Source: an uncultured Collinsella sp. (GTDB taxonomy: Bacteria; Actinomycetota; Coriobacteriia; Coriobacteriales; Coriobacteriaceae). From it: 24,614 nt of DNA. Below are positions 14,087 through 22,377 of the stretch, one piece after another. The translations under genes and the position numbers were made by a program. The DNA lies in NCBI GenBank assembly GCA_902493985.1, contig CABURR010000032.1:1-24614 (forward strand). The letters are read 5' to 3'. Every line of letters begins with the position of its first letter. The stretch's first letter is position 1. Under the pieces are notes generated by a model. The model saw only the letters and a program-made list of their open reading frames with translations, ran no database searches and was not told the origin of the DNA.

Positions 14087-14183
14087 AAAATTACCATCAG
14101 CCAGTTTACCCCAGGTTAGGGAGAACTGTATGTTTCCCATGAGGTCTACGTAAATACTTGACCCTCACGGAAGCTGCAAACTC

Positions 14184-15860
14184 TTAGGCGAGCTCAGCGG
14201 TACCCAGCTCGGCATGCTTCTGCGGATCGACATAGAGGTGCTTGATGCGATCGGAGCCGACGATGGTGTGCGTGTAGAACATCACCGGGATGACCGGGCA
14301 GTCGGCAGCGACCATTGCGTCGGCCTCCTGCATCTTAGCGACGCGCTCTTCGTCGTCAACCGTGGTACGAGCCTCGTCGACCTTGGCGTCGAACTCGGGG
14401 TTGTTGTAACCAGAGCGGTTGTCGCCACCGAGGGAGTCGGAGTGGAACAGCGGATACAGGAAGTTGTCCATGATCGGGTAGTCGGCAATCCAACCCAGAC
14501 GACCGAACTGATAGTTGAAGTTCTGATACTGCTCGAGCAGGGCAGACCACTCAGGGGTATCGGAAGTAGCGGTAACGCCAACCTTGGCGAGGTCGCCGAT
14601 GATGGACTCCATGATCTCCTTGTGACCGCCGTCCTGGTTGTAGGAAAGGGTCACGCTAATGCCACGATCGCCGTTTGCGCCAGCGGGAGCAACCTTGTCG
14701 AGGTACTCGTTAGCCTTGTCGACGTCGTAGGCGCAGAACTCCCATGCGCCCTCCTTGTAGCCATCGATGCCCGGAGGAACAATGCCGTCGGCGGGGGTAC
14801 GGGTACCCTTGAAGATGGTCTTGCAGATGGCCTCACGGTTAATGGCCAGGGAGATACCCCTGCGCAGGTCGGCGTTGTTGAACGGCTCGGCCGTGTTGTT
14901 GCAGGTCAGGTAGTAGGTGGAAGGCTCGGAGCCGAGCAGCATGCGCTCGCCGTCGCCCATGGTGTAGCCGTCCTTGGACACGCCGCGATCCTTCTTGGCG
15001 GCGTCGATCTGAGCAACGGGAACGTCGCAGACGTCGAGGTTACCGGCCTGGAACTCCTTGTAAGCAGTCTCCATGTCCTTGATGACCTGGAAGTGGATGC
15101 CATCGATCTTGGCCTTGTCGCCATAGTAATCGTCGAACTTCTTGAGGTTGATCTCCTGACCATCCTCCCACTTGCCGTCCATCATGAACGGGCCGTTACC
15201 GACCGGTGCAAGATAGAAGCTCTTGGCATCGGACTCGGCGCACTCGGGAACCGGGGCCAAAGCCGGGTGAGAGGCGACGAAGGGGAAGTCGGCGTAAGCG
15301 GAAGACAGCTTGACGACGAGGGTCTCATCGTCGGGGCAGGTAACACCGCTGAGCTCGGTAGCGTTACCGGCAAGCAGATCGTCATAGCCCTCGACCATGG
15401 AAAGGTGATAGGAGACCTCGGAAGGGCCATACTCGGTAGCGATGGCCGACTTGGTGTTGACCAGACGCTCCCAACCGAGCTTGAAGGACTTGGAGGTAAC
15501 GTCGTCACCGTTGTGGAACTTGGCCTTCTTGATCTTGAAGGTAAACTCGGTGGCGTCGTCGTTGGCCTCGAAGGACTCGCAAGCCAGCGGAACGATCTCG
15601 CCCTTCTCGGCGTCATAAGAGGTCAGAGCGTCAAAGAGCTGGTACTCGACCTGAGTGCCCTGGTCCTCCTGGACATTGTAGGGGTCGATGCAGACCGGGT
15701 TGTTGATGTAGAAGTTCAGCGTCGAACCGGACTCAGAACCGGAAGCGTCGCCGCCCTTCTTGCCACATGCGGCAAGAAAAGCCATGGAGCTCGCAGCAAG
15801 GGTGCCGCCGACAAAGGCGCGACGACCCATAACGGGCTGGTGGAACATAGAATCAGCCAT
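14184..15860 (-). CDS. oppA: Oligopeptide-binding lipoprotein OppA
   Basis: This 558-aa extracytoplasmic SBP_bac_5 solute-binding protein captures peptides for OppBCDF. The signal region contains twin arginines (GRRAFVGG, Arg13-14), a hydrophobic core and the lipobox LAAC with the lipidated Cys32, followed by a Gly/Ser-rich linker. The body has family features such as ADLRRGISLAINREAI near the middle. I chose ATG 15860, which has AAGGAGG 5 nt upstream; a start 16 codons earlier is possible but has no good ribosome-binding site. It is the first gene of the opp operon. Confidence 0.94.
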   Translation of the reverse strand: MADSMFHQPVMGRRAFVGGTLAASSMAFLAACGKKGGDASGSESGSTLNFYINNPVCIDPYNVQEDQGTQVEYQLFDALTSYDAEKGEIVPLACESFEANDDATEFTFKIKKAKFHNGDDVTSKSFKLGWERLVNTKSAIATEYGPSEVSYHLSMVEGYDDLLAGNATELSGVTCPDDETLVVKLSSAYADFPFVASHPALAPVPECAESDAKSFYLAPVGNGPFMMDGKWEDGQEINLKKFDDYYGDKAKIDGIHFQVIKDMETAYKEFQAGNLDVCDVPVAQIDAAKKDRGVSKDGYTMGDGERMLLGSEPSTYYLTCNNTAEPFNNADLRRGISLAINREAICKTIFKGTRTPADGIVPPGIDGYKEGAWEFCAYDVDKANEYLDKVAPAGANGDRGISVTLSYNQDGGHKEIMESIIGDLAKVGVTATSDTPEWSALLEQYQNFNYQFGRLGWIADYPIMDNFLYPLFHSDSLGGDNRSGYNNPEFDAKVDEARTTVDDEERVAKMQEADAMVAADCPVIPVMFYTHTIVGSDRIKHLYVDPQKHAELGTAELA

Positions 15861-15959
15861 GCCATCCTCCTTATGAGATAGGACAAAGAAATGTTCAGTC
15901 GGACACATGTCGAGGCAATCCGATCCGAACCATCAAAACGCCGTCCGTTGCTATGGCTG

Positions 15960-15988
15960 GTTATGCACAACGGAGCAACGTTTTGCAA
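15960..15988 (-). promoter_or_regulatory. Candidate oppA promoter with overlapping dyad
   Basis: TTGCAA (15988-15983), a 17-nt spacer and CATAAC (15965-15960) form a reasonable promoter 100 nt before oppA. The dyad GCAA-CGTT-TTGC read on the plus strand (15975-15986) overlaps the -35 and spacer, where a repressor could act. Confidence 0.45.
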
Positions 15989-16101
15989 TACAGTAGCGCA
16001 TTTTATGCACGATTTGGGGCTAATTCCGGTTAACGGTCGAGAATTTCTTTAGTTGGGCGAAGTATGTGGTGATATTCTGGCTCTGTTACAAGTCTGTAAA
16101 C

Positions 16102-16132
16102 AAAAAGGGCCCCGCACATGCGGGACCCTTTT
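16102..16132 (-). terminator. Intrinsic terminator after secG
   Basis: On the minus strand AGGGTCCCGC, loop ATGT and GCGGGGCCCT run into TTTTTG. It lies 22 nt after the secG stop codon and separates secG from the opp operon. Confidence 0.92.
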
Positions 16133-16153
16133 CAAACGTATATACGCCGATGC

Positions 16154-16408
16154 TTAGTAGCCGACGATGCCCTGCGGGAAGAAGAACATGCACAGGACGA
16201 CGCACACGGCAAAAACAACGGCCATAATTACCGTCAGGCGATCGAGGTTCTGCTCCATGACGCCCGTGGCAGAGCTGGAGTTATACAGCGAGCTAGCGAT
16301 CATATCCGAAACGCCGGTGCCCTTACCGGAATGCATCAGGACGAGAATCGTCAGCGCCACGGCAGAGACAGCCCAAACGACAAACAGAAGAATCTGGAAC
16401 GGACCCAT
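16154..16408 (-). CDS. secG: Preprotein translocase subunit SecG
   Basis: The 84-aa protein has the SecG layout: a first helix (about 4-25), a cytoplasmic loop with HSGKGTGVSDM, and a second helix (about 58-78). SecG is the small stimulatory subunit of the SecYEG channel. AAGGAG precedes the ATG. It sits after the glycolytic genes, as in many actinobacteria, but has its own terminator, and another terminator lies upstream, so it is likely transcribed alone. No strong promoter was recognised in the 100 nt upstream. Confidence 0.93.
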   Translation of the reverse strand: MGPFQILLFVVWAVSAVALTILVLMHSGKGTGVSDMIASSLYNSSSATGVMEQNLDRLTVIMAVVFAVCVVLCMFFFPQGIVGY

Positions 16409-16511
16409 AGATAAGCTCCTTAATAGAACAGTTCAAACTCCAGTACTGTACCACAATCCCCCGCTCTCCCCTACCTGCCACTCAAGGACGGGGCGGAAAT
16501 GGCAGAAATAC

Positions 16512-16548
16512 CAAAAAGGGGGTTGTCCCGTTGTGGACGACCCCCTTA
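16512..16548 (-). terminator. Intrinsic terminator after gpmI
   Basis: On the minus strand AAGGGGGTCGTCC, loop ACAAC and GGGACAACCCCCTT run into TTTGG. It ends the pgk-tpiA-gpmI unit. Confidence 0.9.
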
Positions 16549-16572
16549 CTAGAAAACGGTATTTGTTTTCTC

Positions 16573-18126
16573 TTAGGCCTCGGTGGCGAGCACGCGGCCC
16601 GTCATCTCGGCGGAAGGCTCAATACCAGCCATGGTGAGCATGGTCGGAGCGATATCGGAAAGACGGCCGTCCTCGATACCGGTGAGCTGTGCCTTCTCAT
16701 CAACGATGATGAACGGCACGCGGTTGGTGGTGTGAGCCGTAAACGGATGCTTGGAACCGTCGGAGGCAACGTCAAACATGTGATCGGCGTTGCCGTGGTC
16801 GGCGGTAATCAGTGCAAAGCCGCCCTTGGCGAGAATCGCCGGGACAACCTTGGACAGGGCATCGTCAACAGCCTCGACAGCCTTAACGGCAGCGTCGAAG
16901 ACACCGGTGTGACCAACCATGTCGCAGTTCGCGAAGTTCACGATGTAGAAATCAGCGCGATCCTCGTTGATGGCGGCGACAAGCTTCTCGGTAACCTCGG
17001 GAGCGCTCATCTCGGGCTGCAGATCGTAGGTAGCGACCTTGGGGGAAGCGACGAGCACGCGCTCCTCGCCCTCCTTGGGCTCCTCGATGCCGCCGTTGAG
17101 GAAGAACGTCACATGGGCGTACTTCTCGGTCTCGGCGGTGTGCAGCTGCTTCAGGCCATTGGCGGCGATAACGTCGGCCAGGACGTTCTCGGGGAACGTC
17201 TTGGGGAAGGCGACCTCGACGTCAAACGTCGGATCGTACTCAGTCATCGTCACAAAGTGCGAAAGCTTGATCTGCTCGCGCTCAAAGCCGTCGAACTCCT
17301 TGTCCGTGAACACGCGGGTCATCTGACGAGCGCGGTCGGGACGGAAGTTGAAGAAGATGGCCGCGTCGCCCTCGTGGATACCCTCGTTGTGGGCAGCGAA
17401 GGGCTCGACGAACTCGTCGCCGCGCGGATCCTTCTCGTAGTAGGCCTTGATACCGGCAACGGGGTCGGTATCGGCATCGGACGCGTTGACCATGACGTCG
17501 TAGGCGCGCTGGATGCGCTCCCAACGATTATCGCGGTCCATGGCCCAATAACGGCCCGAGACGGTGGCAACGCGAGCGTCGCAACCGGTCTCCTCGGAGA
17601 TCTTAGCCAGGAAGGCGCAGAACTCACTCATGTAACCGGCACCGGACTGCGGGTCAACGTCGCGGCCATCCATGAAGGCGTGGACGCGAACGGTCTTGAC
17701 ACCATGCTCGGCAGCCATCTTGACCAGAGCCTCGACGTGGTTCATGTGAGAATGAACACCGCCAGGGCTCATAAGTCCCATGAGGTGGAGAGTCTTTCCG
17801 TCAGCCTTGACGTCGTCCATAGCCTTGACGAAGACCTCGTTCTTGGCGATGGAGCCATCCTTGATGGCATTGTTGATGCGCGAAAGCTCCTGGAACACGA
17901 TGCGGCCGGCACCGATGTTGAGGTGACCCACCTCGGAGTTACCCATCTGGCCGTCGGGAAGGCCCACGTCCTCGCCCGAAGCGCCGAGCGTGGTGTGGGG
18001 GTACTTCTCGTACAGGCTATCAAGGAAGGGCGTCTTGGCAGCGGCGACGGCGTTCTCGCCATCGGCCGGAGCCAGGCCGCAGCCGTCCATGATAATCAGG
18101 AGTGCAGGAAGATGACGCTGTGCCAT
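16573..18126 (-). CDS. gpmI: 2,3-bisphosphoglycerate-independent phosphoglycerate mutase
   Basis: This is a 517-aa Mn-dependent mutase of the alkaline-phosphatase superfamily that interconverts 3- and 2-phosphoglycerate. The N-terminal metal motif MDGCG (Asp14) and catalytic Ser64 in QMGNSEVGHLNIGAGR are present. The phosphotransferase insert has HAFMDGRDVDP and RDNRWERIQRAYD, and the C-terminal metal site is ITADHGNADHM. The length fits the family. It starts 5 nt after the tpiA stop codon and shares its transcript. The enolase gene is not in view. Confidence 0.96.
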   Translation of the reverse strand: MAQRHLPALLIIMDGCGLAPADGENAVAAAKTPFLDSLYEKYPHTTLGASGEDVGLPDGQMGNSEVGHLNIGAGRIVFQELSRINNAIKDGSIAKNEVFVKAMDDVKADGKTLHLMGLMSPGGVHSHMNHVEALVKMAAEHGVKTVRVHAFMDGRDVDPQSGAGYMSEFCAFLAKISEETGCDARVATVSGRYWAMDRDNRWERIQRAYDVMVNASDADTDPVAGIKAYYEKDPRGDEFVEPFAAHNEGIHEGDAAIFFNFRPDRARQMTRVFTDKEFDGFEREQIKLSHFVTMTEYDPTFDVEVAFPKTFPENVLADVIAANGLKQLHTAETEKYAHVTFFLNGGIEEPKEGEERVLVASPKVATYDLQPEMSAPEVTEKLVAAINEDRADFYIVNFANCDMVGHTGVFDAAVKAVEAVDDALSKVVPAILAKGGFALITADHGNADHMFDVASDGSKHPFTAHTTNRVPFIIVDEKAQLTGIEDGRLSDIAPTMLTMAGIEPSAEMTGRVLATEA

Positions 18127-18131
18127 ATGTC

Positions 18132-18899
18132 CTACTCGCCTGCCTTGACGACCATAGAAGCAAAGTCGGCAGCCTTGAGCGAAGCGCCGCCCACGAGGGC
18201 GCCGTCAACGTCGGGCTTGGCGACGAGCTCGGCAATGTTGCCGGGCTTGGCGGAACCGCCGTAGAGAACGCGGATGCCGTTGGCGAGCTCCTCGCCGAAC
18301 ATCTCCTTGAGGGTCTCACGGATAGCGCCGCAGACCTCCTGAGCGTCCTCGGCGGTAGCGGTCTTGCCGGTGCCGATGGCCCAGATGGGCTCGTAGGCGA
18401 CGACGACCTGCTTGGGGCAGGTGATCTCAAGACCAGCAAGGCCAGCCTTGACCTGGTTCACGACGTGCTCGACATAGGTGCCAGCCTCGCGGACCTCGAG
18501 GGACTCGCCGCAGCAGAAGACGGGAACAAGGCCGGCGGCAACGAGAGCCTTGGCCTTCTTGTTCTGGTCCTCGTCGGTCTCGTGGAAGTAGTCGCGACGC
18601 TCGGAGTGACCGATGATGCAGTAGGTGCAGCCAGCGGACTTGAGCATGTCGCAAGAGGACTCACCGGTGAAGGCACCCTTGGCCTCCCAGTACACGTTCT
18701 GTGCACCGAGGGCGATGGGGGCAGCCTGAATGCGGTCATGAACCGTGGTGATGTCGATGGTCGGAGGGCAGACGAGCACCTCGACGCCAGCCGGAACCTC
18801 GGGCAGAGCCTGAGCCAGCTCGTCGGCGAGTTTGGCGGCCTCGGCGACGTCGTTGTTCATCTTCCAGTTACCAGCGATAAGAAGGGTGCGATTAGGCAT
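18132..18899 (-). CDS. tpiA: Triosephosphate isomerase
   Basis: This 255-aa TIM barrel interconverts dihydroxyacetone phosphate and glyceraldehyde 3-phosphate. The catalytic residues are Lys13 (NWKMN), His98 (IIGHSERR) and Glu170 (AYEPIWAIGTG), with the phosphate-binding YGGSAKPGN near the end. The ATG at 18899 overlaps the last 8 nt of pgk and has GGAGG 9 nt upstream, inside pgk; the longer frame start is rejected because it adds a non-family tail. Confidence 0.96.
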   Translation of the reverse strand: MPNRTLLIAGNWKMNNDVAEAAKLADELAQALPEVPAGVEVLVCPPTIDITTVHDRIQAAPIALGAQNVYWEAKGAFTGESSCDMLKSAGCTYCIIGHSERRDYFHETDEDQNKKAKALVAAGLVPVFCCGESLEVREAGTYVEHVVNQVKAGLAGLEITCPKQVVVAYEPIWAIGTGKTATAEDAQEVCGAIRETLKEMFGEELANGIRVLYGGSAKPGNIAELVAKPDVDGALVGGASLKAADFASMVVKAGE

Positions 18900-20082
18900 C
18901 GAGAAGCGCCTCCACTCCGGGCAGGGCCTTACCCTCGACGAGCTCCATGGAAGCGCCACCACCGGTGGAGATCCAGCTCATCTTGTCGGCCAGGTTGAAC
19001 TTGTTGACAGCTGCGACAGAGTCGCCACCGCCGATGATCGAGGTGCAGTCGGCCTCGGCGACAGCCTCGGCGATAGCCTGGGTGCCGTGAGCGAAGTTGT
19101 CAAACTCGAAGACACCCATGGGGCCATTCCAGAACACGGTCTTGGCGCCCTTGACGGCCTCGGCGTAGAGCTCCTCGGTCTTGGGGCCGATGTCCATGCC
19201 CTCACGATCGTCGGGGATAGCGTCGGAAGCGACAACCTCGGGGACAGCGTCCTCGCCAAAGTGATCGGCAACGCGGTTGTCGATGGGGAGCAGGATCTTG
19301 ACGCCCTTCTCCTCGGCCTTCTTGAGCATCTCGCCGGCGCGCTCGACCCAGTCCTCTTCCTTGAGGGACTGACCAACGGACAGGCCCTGAGCCAGGAAGA
19401 AGGTGTAGGCCATGCCGCCACCGATGATCAGGGTGTCAGCGGAGTCGATGAGGTGATCGAGAACGCCGATCTTGGAGGAAACCTTGGAACCGCCGACGAT
19501 AGCGACGAAGGGGCGCTCGGGCTCGGCGAAGATGCCGGTCAGCGTGTCGACCTCCTTCTCGAGCAGGAAGCCGGCGACGGCAGGCAGGTAAGCGGCGGGG
19601 CCCACGACGGAACCCTGGGCGCGGTGAGCGGTGCCGAAGGCATCGAGAACGAAGACGTCACCATAGGAAGCGAGCTTCTTGGCGATCTCGGGATCGTTCT
19701 TCTTCTCACGCTTGTCAAAACGGACGTTCTCGAGAACGAGGACCTTACCCGGCTCGACGGCGGCGACAGCCTCAGCAGCCTTCTCGCCGTAGGTGTCAGC
19801 GACAAAGGCAACGTCGAGACCAGAGAGCTCAGCGAGCTTCTTGGCGACGGGCTCGAGGGACAGCTCGGGCTGGAAGCCGGTGCCCTCGGGACGGCCGAGG
19901 TGGCTCATGAGGATGACGCGAGCGTTGTGCTCAACGAGGTAGTTGATGGTGGGCAGGGCAGCCTTGATACGGGTGGTGTCGCCAACGACGCCATCCTTGA
20001 TAGGCACGTTAAAGTCAACGCGGACGAGAACGCGCTTTCCGTCGACATCGATGTCGCGGACGGTCTTCTTGGTAAAGGCCAT
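18892..20082 (-). CDS. pgk: Phosphoglycerate kinase
   Basis: The 396-aa enzyme makes ATP from 1,3-bisphosphoglycerate. RVDFNVPIKDG near residues 20-32 and SHLGRPEG are the substrate-binding signatures. The nucleotide side has GGSKVSSKI, NGPMGVFE and the C-terminal GGGDSVAAV and STGGGASMELVEG. The start MAFTKKTVRD at 20082 has AAAGG upstream. It is the first gene of the pgk-tpiA-gpmI unit; 60 nt upstream lies the gap terminator and I see no separate promoter. Confidence 0.96.
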   Translation of the reverse strand: MAFTKKTVRDIDVDGKRVLVRVDFNVPIKDGVVGDTTRIKAALPTINYLVEHNARVILMSHLGRPEGTGFQPELSLEPVAKKLAELSGLDVAFVADTYGEKAAEAVAAVEPGKVLVLENVRFDKREKKNDPEIAKKLASYGDVFVLDAFGTAHRAQGSVVGPAAYLPAVAGFLLEKEVDTLTGIFAEPERPFVAIVGGSKVSSKIGVLDHLIDSADTLIIGGGMAYTFFLAQGLSVGQSLKEEDWVERAGEMLKKAEEKGVKILLPIDNRVADHFGEDAVPEVVASDAIPDDREGMDIGPKTEELYAEAVKGAKTVFWNGPMGVFEFDNFAHGTQAIAEAVAEADCTSIIGGGDSVAAVNKFNLADKMSWISTGGGASMELVEGKALPGVEALLDA

Positions 20083-20105
20083 GTTTGCTTCTACCTTTCG
20101 TACGT

Positions 20106-20128
20106 GTCTGCCTCCCATTACGGCAGAC
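20106..20128 (-). promoter_or_regulatory. Small hairpin in the pgk leader
   Basis: GTCTGCC and GGCAGAC form a perfect 7-bp stem around a 9-nt loop, between the gap terminator and the pgk ribosome-binding site. It might stabilise the 5' end of a processed read-through message. Confidence 0.45.
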
Positions 20129-20136
20129 GATTTCTT

Positions 20137-20185
20137 ATAAAAAGGGCGCGACCCTAGGGTGTAAGCCCTATAAGGCCGCGCCCTT
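20137..20185 (-). terminator. Intrinsic terminator between gap and pgk
   Basis: On the minus strand AAGGGCGCG pairs with CGCGCCCTT around a 26-nt internal region that itself holds TAGGG/CCCTA, followed by TTTATAAG. It lies 37 nt after the gap stop codon. It probably gives more gap than pgk message. Confidence 0.88.
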
Positions 20186-20222
20186 CTTTAGACGCTCAAC
20201 GAGCTATTCGCTAAAAGCTAAA

Positions 20223-21248
20223 TTAAGCAACGAACTTCTCGAAGTACTTGATGGTGCGGACCATCTGAGAGGTGTAGGAGTTCTCGTTGTCGTACCAAGA
20301 GGTGACCTGAACGAGGGTCTGGCCGTTGCCGAGGTCAGAGCACATGGTCTGAGTGGCGTCGAAGATGGAGCCGTGGGTCTCGCCGACGATGTCGCGGGAG
20401 ACGATCTGGTCCTCGTTGTAGGCGAAGGTATCGGGGATGGTCTCGGCGTAGGCCTTCATGGCAGCGTTGACCTCGTCGACGGTGACCTTCTTGTCAACGA
20501 CGGCGTAGAGGTTGGTCAGCGAGCCGGTCGGCGTCGGGACGCGCTGGGCGGCACCGATGAGCTTGCCGTTGAGCTCGGGGAGAACCAGGCCGATGGCCTT
20601 GGCAGCGCCCGTGGTGTTCGGGACGATGTTCTCGGAGCAGGCGCGGGAGCGACGGAAGTTGCCCTTGCGCTGCGGGCCGTCGAGCGGCATCTGGTCGCCG
20701 GTGAAGGCGTGGATGGTGGTCATGATGCCGGACACGATGGGAGCGAAGTCGTTCAGACCCTTGGCCATCGGGGCGAGGCAGTTGGTGGTGCAGGAAGCAG
20801 CGGAGATGATGTTGTCCTCAGCGGTCAGCGTCTCATGGTTGACGTTGTACACGATGGTGGGCAGATCGCTGCCGGCCGGAGCGGAGATGACGACCTTCTT
20901 GGCGCCAGCGTTGATGTGGGCCTGAGCCTTAGCCTTGCTGGTGTAGAAGCCGGTGCACTCGAGAACGACGTCGACGTCGAGGTCGCCCCAAGGCAGGTTG
21001 TTGGCGTCGGCCTCCTTGTAGATCTTGATCTCCTTGCCGTCAACGGTGATGGAATCCTCGCCAGCAACGACCTCGTGATCGCGAGCGTAGTTGCCCTGCG
21101 TGGAGTCGTACTTCAGCAGGTAAGCGAGCATATCGGGAGAGGTGAGGTCGTTGATAGCGACGATCTCGGAGCCCTCATGACCGAACATCTGACGGAAAGC
21201 CAGACGACCGATGCGACCGAAGCCGTTAATAGCAACCTTTACTGCCAT
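20223..21248 (-). CDS. gap: Glyceraldehyde-3-phosphate dehydrogenase, type I
   Basis: This is a 341-aa NAD-type GAPDH. The Rossmann motif INGFGRIGR is at 8-16, AINDL supplies the acidic residue that favours NAD, catalytic Cys153 lies in SAASCTTNCLAP, and His180 in MTTIHAFTGDQ. The C-terminal signature is SWYDNENSYTSQMV. The frame extends 34 codons further up, but ATG 21248 has AAAGGAG close upstream and begins the family sequence. It lies between whiA and pgk in the conserved actinobacterial order, and a terminator follows it. Confidence 0.97.
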   Translation of the reverse strand: MAVKVAINGFGRIGRLAFRQMFGHEGSEIVAINDLTSPDMLAYLLKYDSTQGNYARDHEVVAGEDSITVDGKEIKIYKEADANNLPWGDLDVDVVLECTGFYTSKAKAQAHINAGAKKVVISAPAGSDLPTIVYNVNHETLTAEDNIISAASCTTNCLAPMAKGLNDFAPIVSGIMTTIHAFTGDQMPLDGPQRKGNFRRSRACSENIVPNTTGAAKAIGLVLPELNGKLIGAAQRVPTPTGSLTNLYAVVDKKVTVDEVNAAMKAYAETIPDTFAYNEDQIVSRDIVGETHGSIFDATQTMCSDLGNGQTLVQVTSWYDNENSYTSQMVRTIKYFEKFVA

Positions 21249-21320
21249 TGTGTCTCCTTTCGTAAGGCCCCCGCGAGCTACAGCGCCCGCCGTTGAGGCC
21301 CACAAACTAACCACTCGCCT

Positions 21321-21326
21321 AATATA
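21321..21326 (-). promoter_or_regulatory. Candidate -10 of the gap promoter
   Basis: TATATT lies 73 nt before the gap start codon, preceded by an A-rich spacer. The -35 position is poor. A dyad, AATTTCACGAG with CTCGAAATT, lies just upstream at about 21342-21366. Confidence 0.35.
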
Positions 21327-21382
21327 CCTTTTTTTTGACTTGAATTTCACGAGAATGCTCGAAATTGAAAATCAAATTTGGG

Positions 21383-21396
21383 TTAAAACGTTTTAA
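21383..21396. promoter_or_regulatory. Perfect 14-bp palindrome upstream of gap, LacI-family-like operator
   Basis: TTAAAACGTTTTAA is fully symmetrical around a central CG, the pattern of LacI/GalR-family operators (AAxCGxTT). It lies 135 nt upstream of the gap start codon and about 46 nt after the whiA stop codon. The cognate regulator is not in the window. Confidence 0.5.
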
Positions 21397-21441
21397 AGAA
21401 TAAAATAGCAGCTAAATCCATATATAAGTCGATACTTTAAA

Positions 21442-22371
21442 CTACCTGTTTGCTTCAATGAGCTTTTCAAGCCGTAAAACACGATGGTAGAGGGCCGACT
21501 TCGACAAGGGAGGGTCAGCCATCTCCCCTAAATCACGCAGCGACAGATCGGGATAACGCTCGCGCAGGTCGCAAAAGACCGCCAAGGCATCCGGAAGCGC
21601 ATCGCGAAGGCCACGCTGCTCGAGCTCATCGATAAGCGCAAGCTGATGTTGGGCGGCACCGGCACTTCTGGTCTGGTTGGCGAGCTCGGCGTTCACGCGA
21701 CGGTTCACATCGTTCTTAACCAACTTGACCGCGCGCGCCTCCTCAATCTCGGCAACGCTGCGCTTGGCACCAATCAGCTTTAATAGATGCTCGATTTCCT
21801 CGGCGCTCTTAATGTACACGGCATATGACCCCCGCCGTGCATTAACACGAGCATGGACCCCAATCTGCTCCAACAGATCGCAAAGTCCCTTGGCATATTG
21901 CTCGCCTTGCACCGCGATCTCCAAATGAAAATCGCCGCGTGGATCGGCCACGAAGCCGCCCGCGATGAGCGCGCCGCGGATATAGGCAAGTCTACAGCAA
22001 GGACGGGCAACGATATGTCGGGGTACGCCGGCGACAAGTCCTCCCCTACGGTCGAGGATACCCAGCAGAACCAAGGCCTTATCCAGGTCTGGCTGATCAG
22101 GCAAGGTGATGAGGTAGTTTCGAACCTTATGCAAGACAGATTTGCGGACGGTGAACTCCGTTTTGAGCTTAAGGATACGATGCGTCAGCGTGATCATCGT
22201 GCGCGCGACGGCTCCCGTCTCAGTCGCAACCGTCAAACGATACCGCCCAGAGCCGGCAAGCGAGAGCGTACCACTCACGCGCGTGAGGGCGGCGAGCGTC
22301 GACAAGTCGCAGTATTCACATTCGGGTTCGCAGCGCGCAAGCTCGTCGCGCACCTCAGCGGTAAACGACAT
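21442..22371 (-). CDS. whiA: WhiA, DNA-binding regulator
   Basis: This 309-aa protein has the WhiA layout: an N-terminal LAGLIDADG-like part (about 1-195, including RLAYIRGALIAGGFVADPRGDFHLEI) and a C-terminal helix-turn-helix part (about 225-305, with LSLRDLGEMADPPLSKSALYHRV). WhiA controls sporulation septation in Streptomyces and influences division and metabolism in other Gram-positives. It starts 6 nt after the rapZ stop codon and is surely cotranscribed with it. No terminator was found after it. Confidence 0.94.
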   Translation of the reverse strand: MSFTAEVRDELARCEPECEYCDLSTLAALTRVSGTLSLAGSGRYRLTVATETGAVARTMITLTHRILKLKTEFTVRKSVLHKVRNYLITLPDQPDLDKALVLLGILDRRGGLVAGVPRHIVARPCCRLAYIRGALIAGGFVADPRGDFHLEIAVQGEQYAKGLCDLLEQIGVHARVNARRGSYAVYIKSAEEIEHLLKLIGAKRSVAEIEEARAVKLVKNDVNRRVNAELANQTRSAGAAQHQLALIDELEQRGLRDALPDALAVFCDLRERYPDLSLRDLGEMADPPLSKSALYHRVLRLEKLIEANR

Positions 22372-22377
22372 GCAGGC

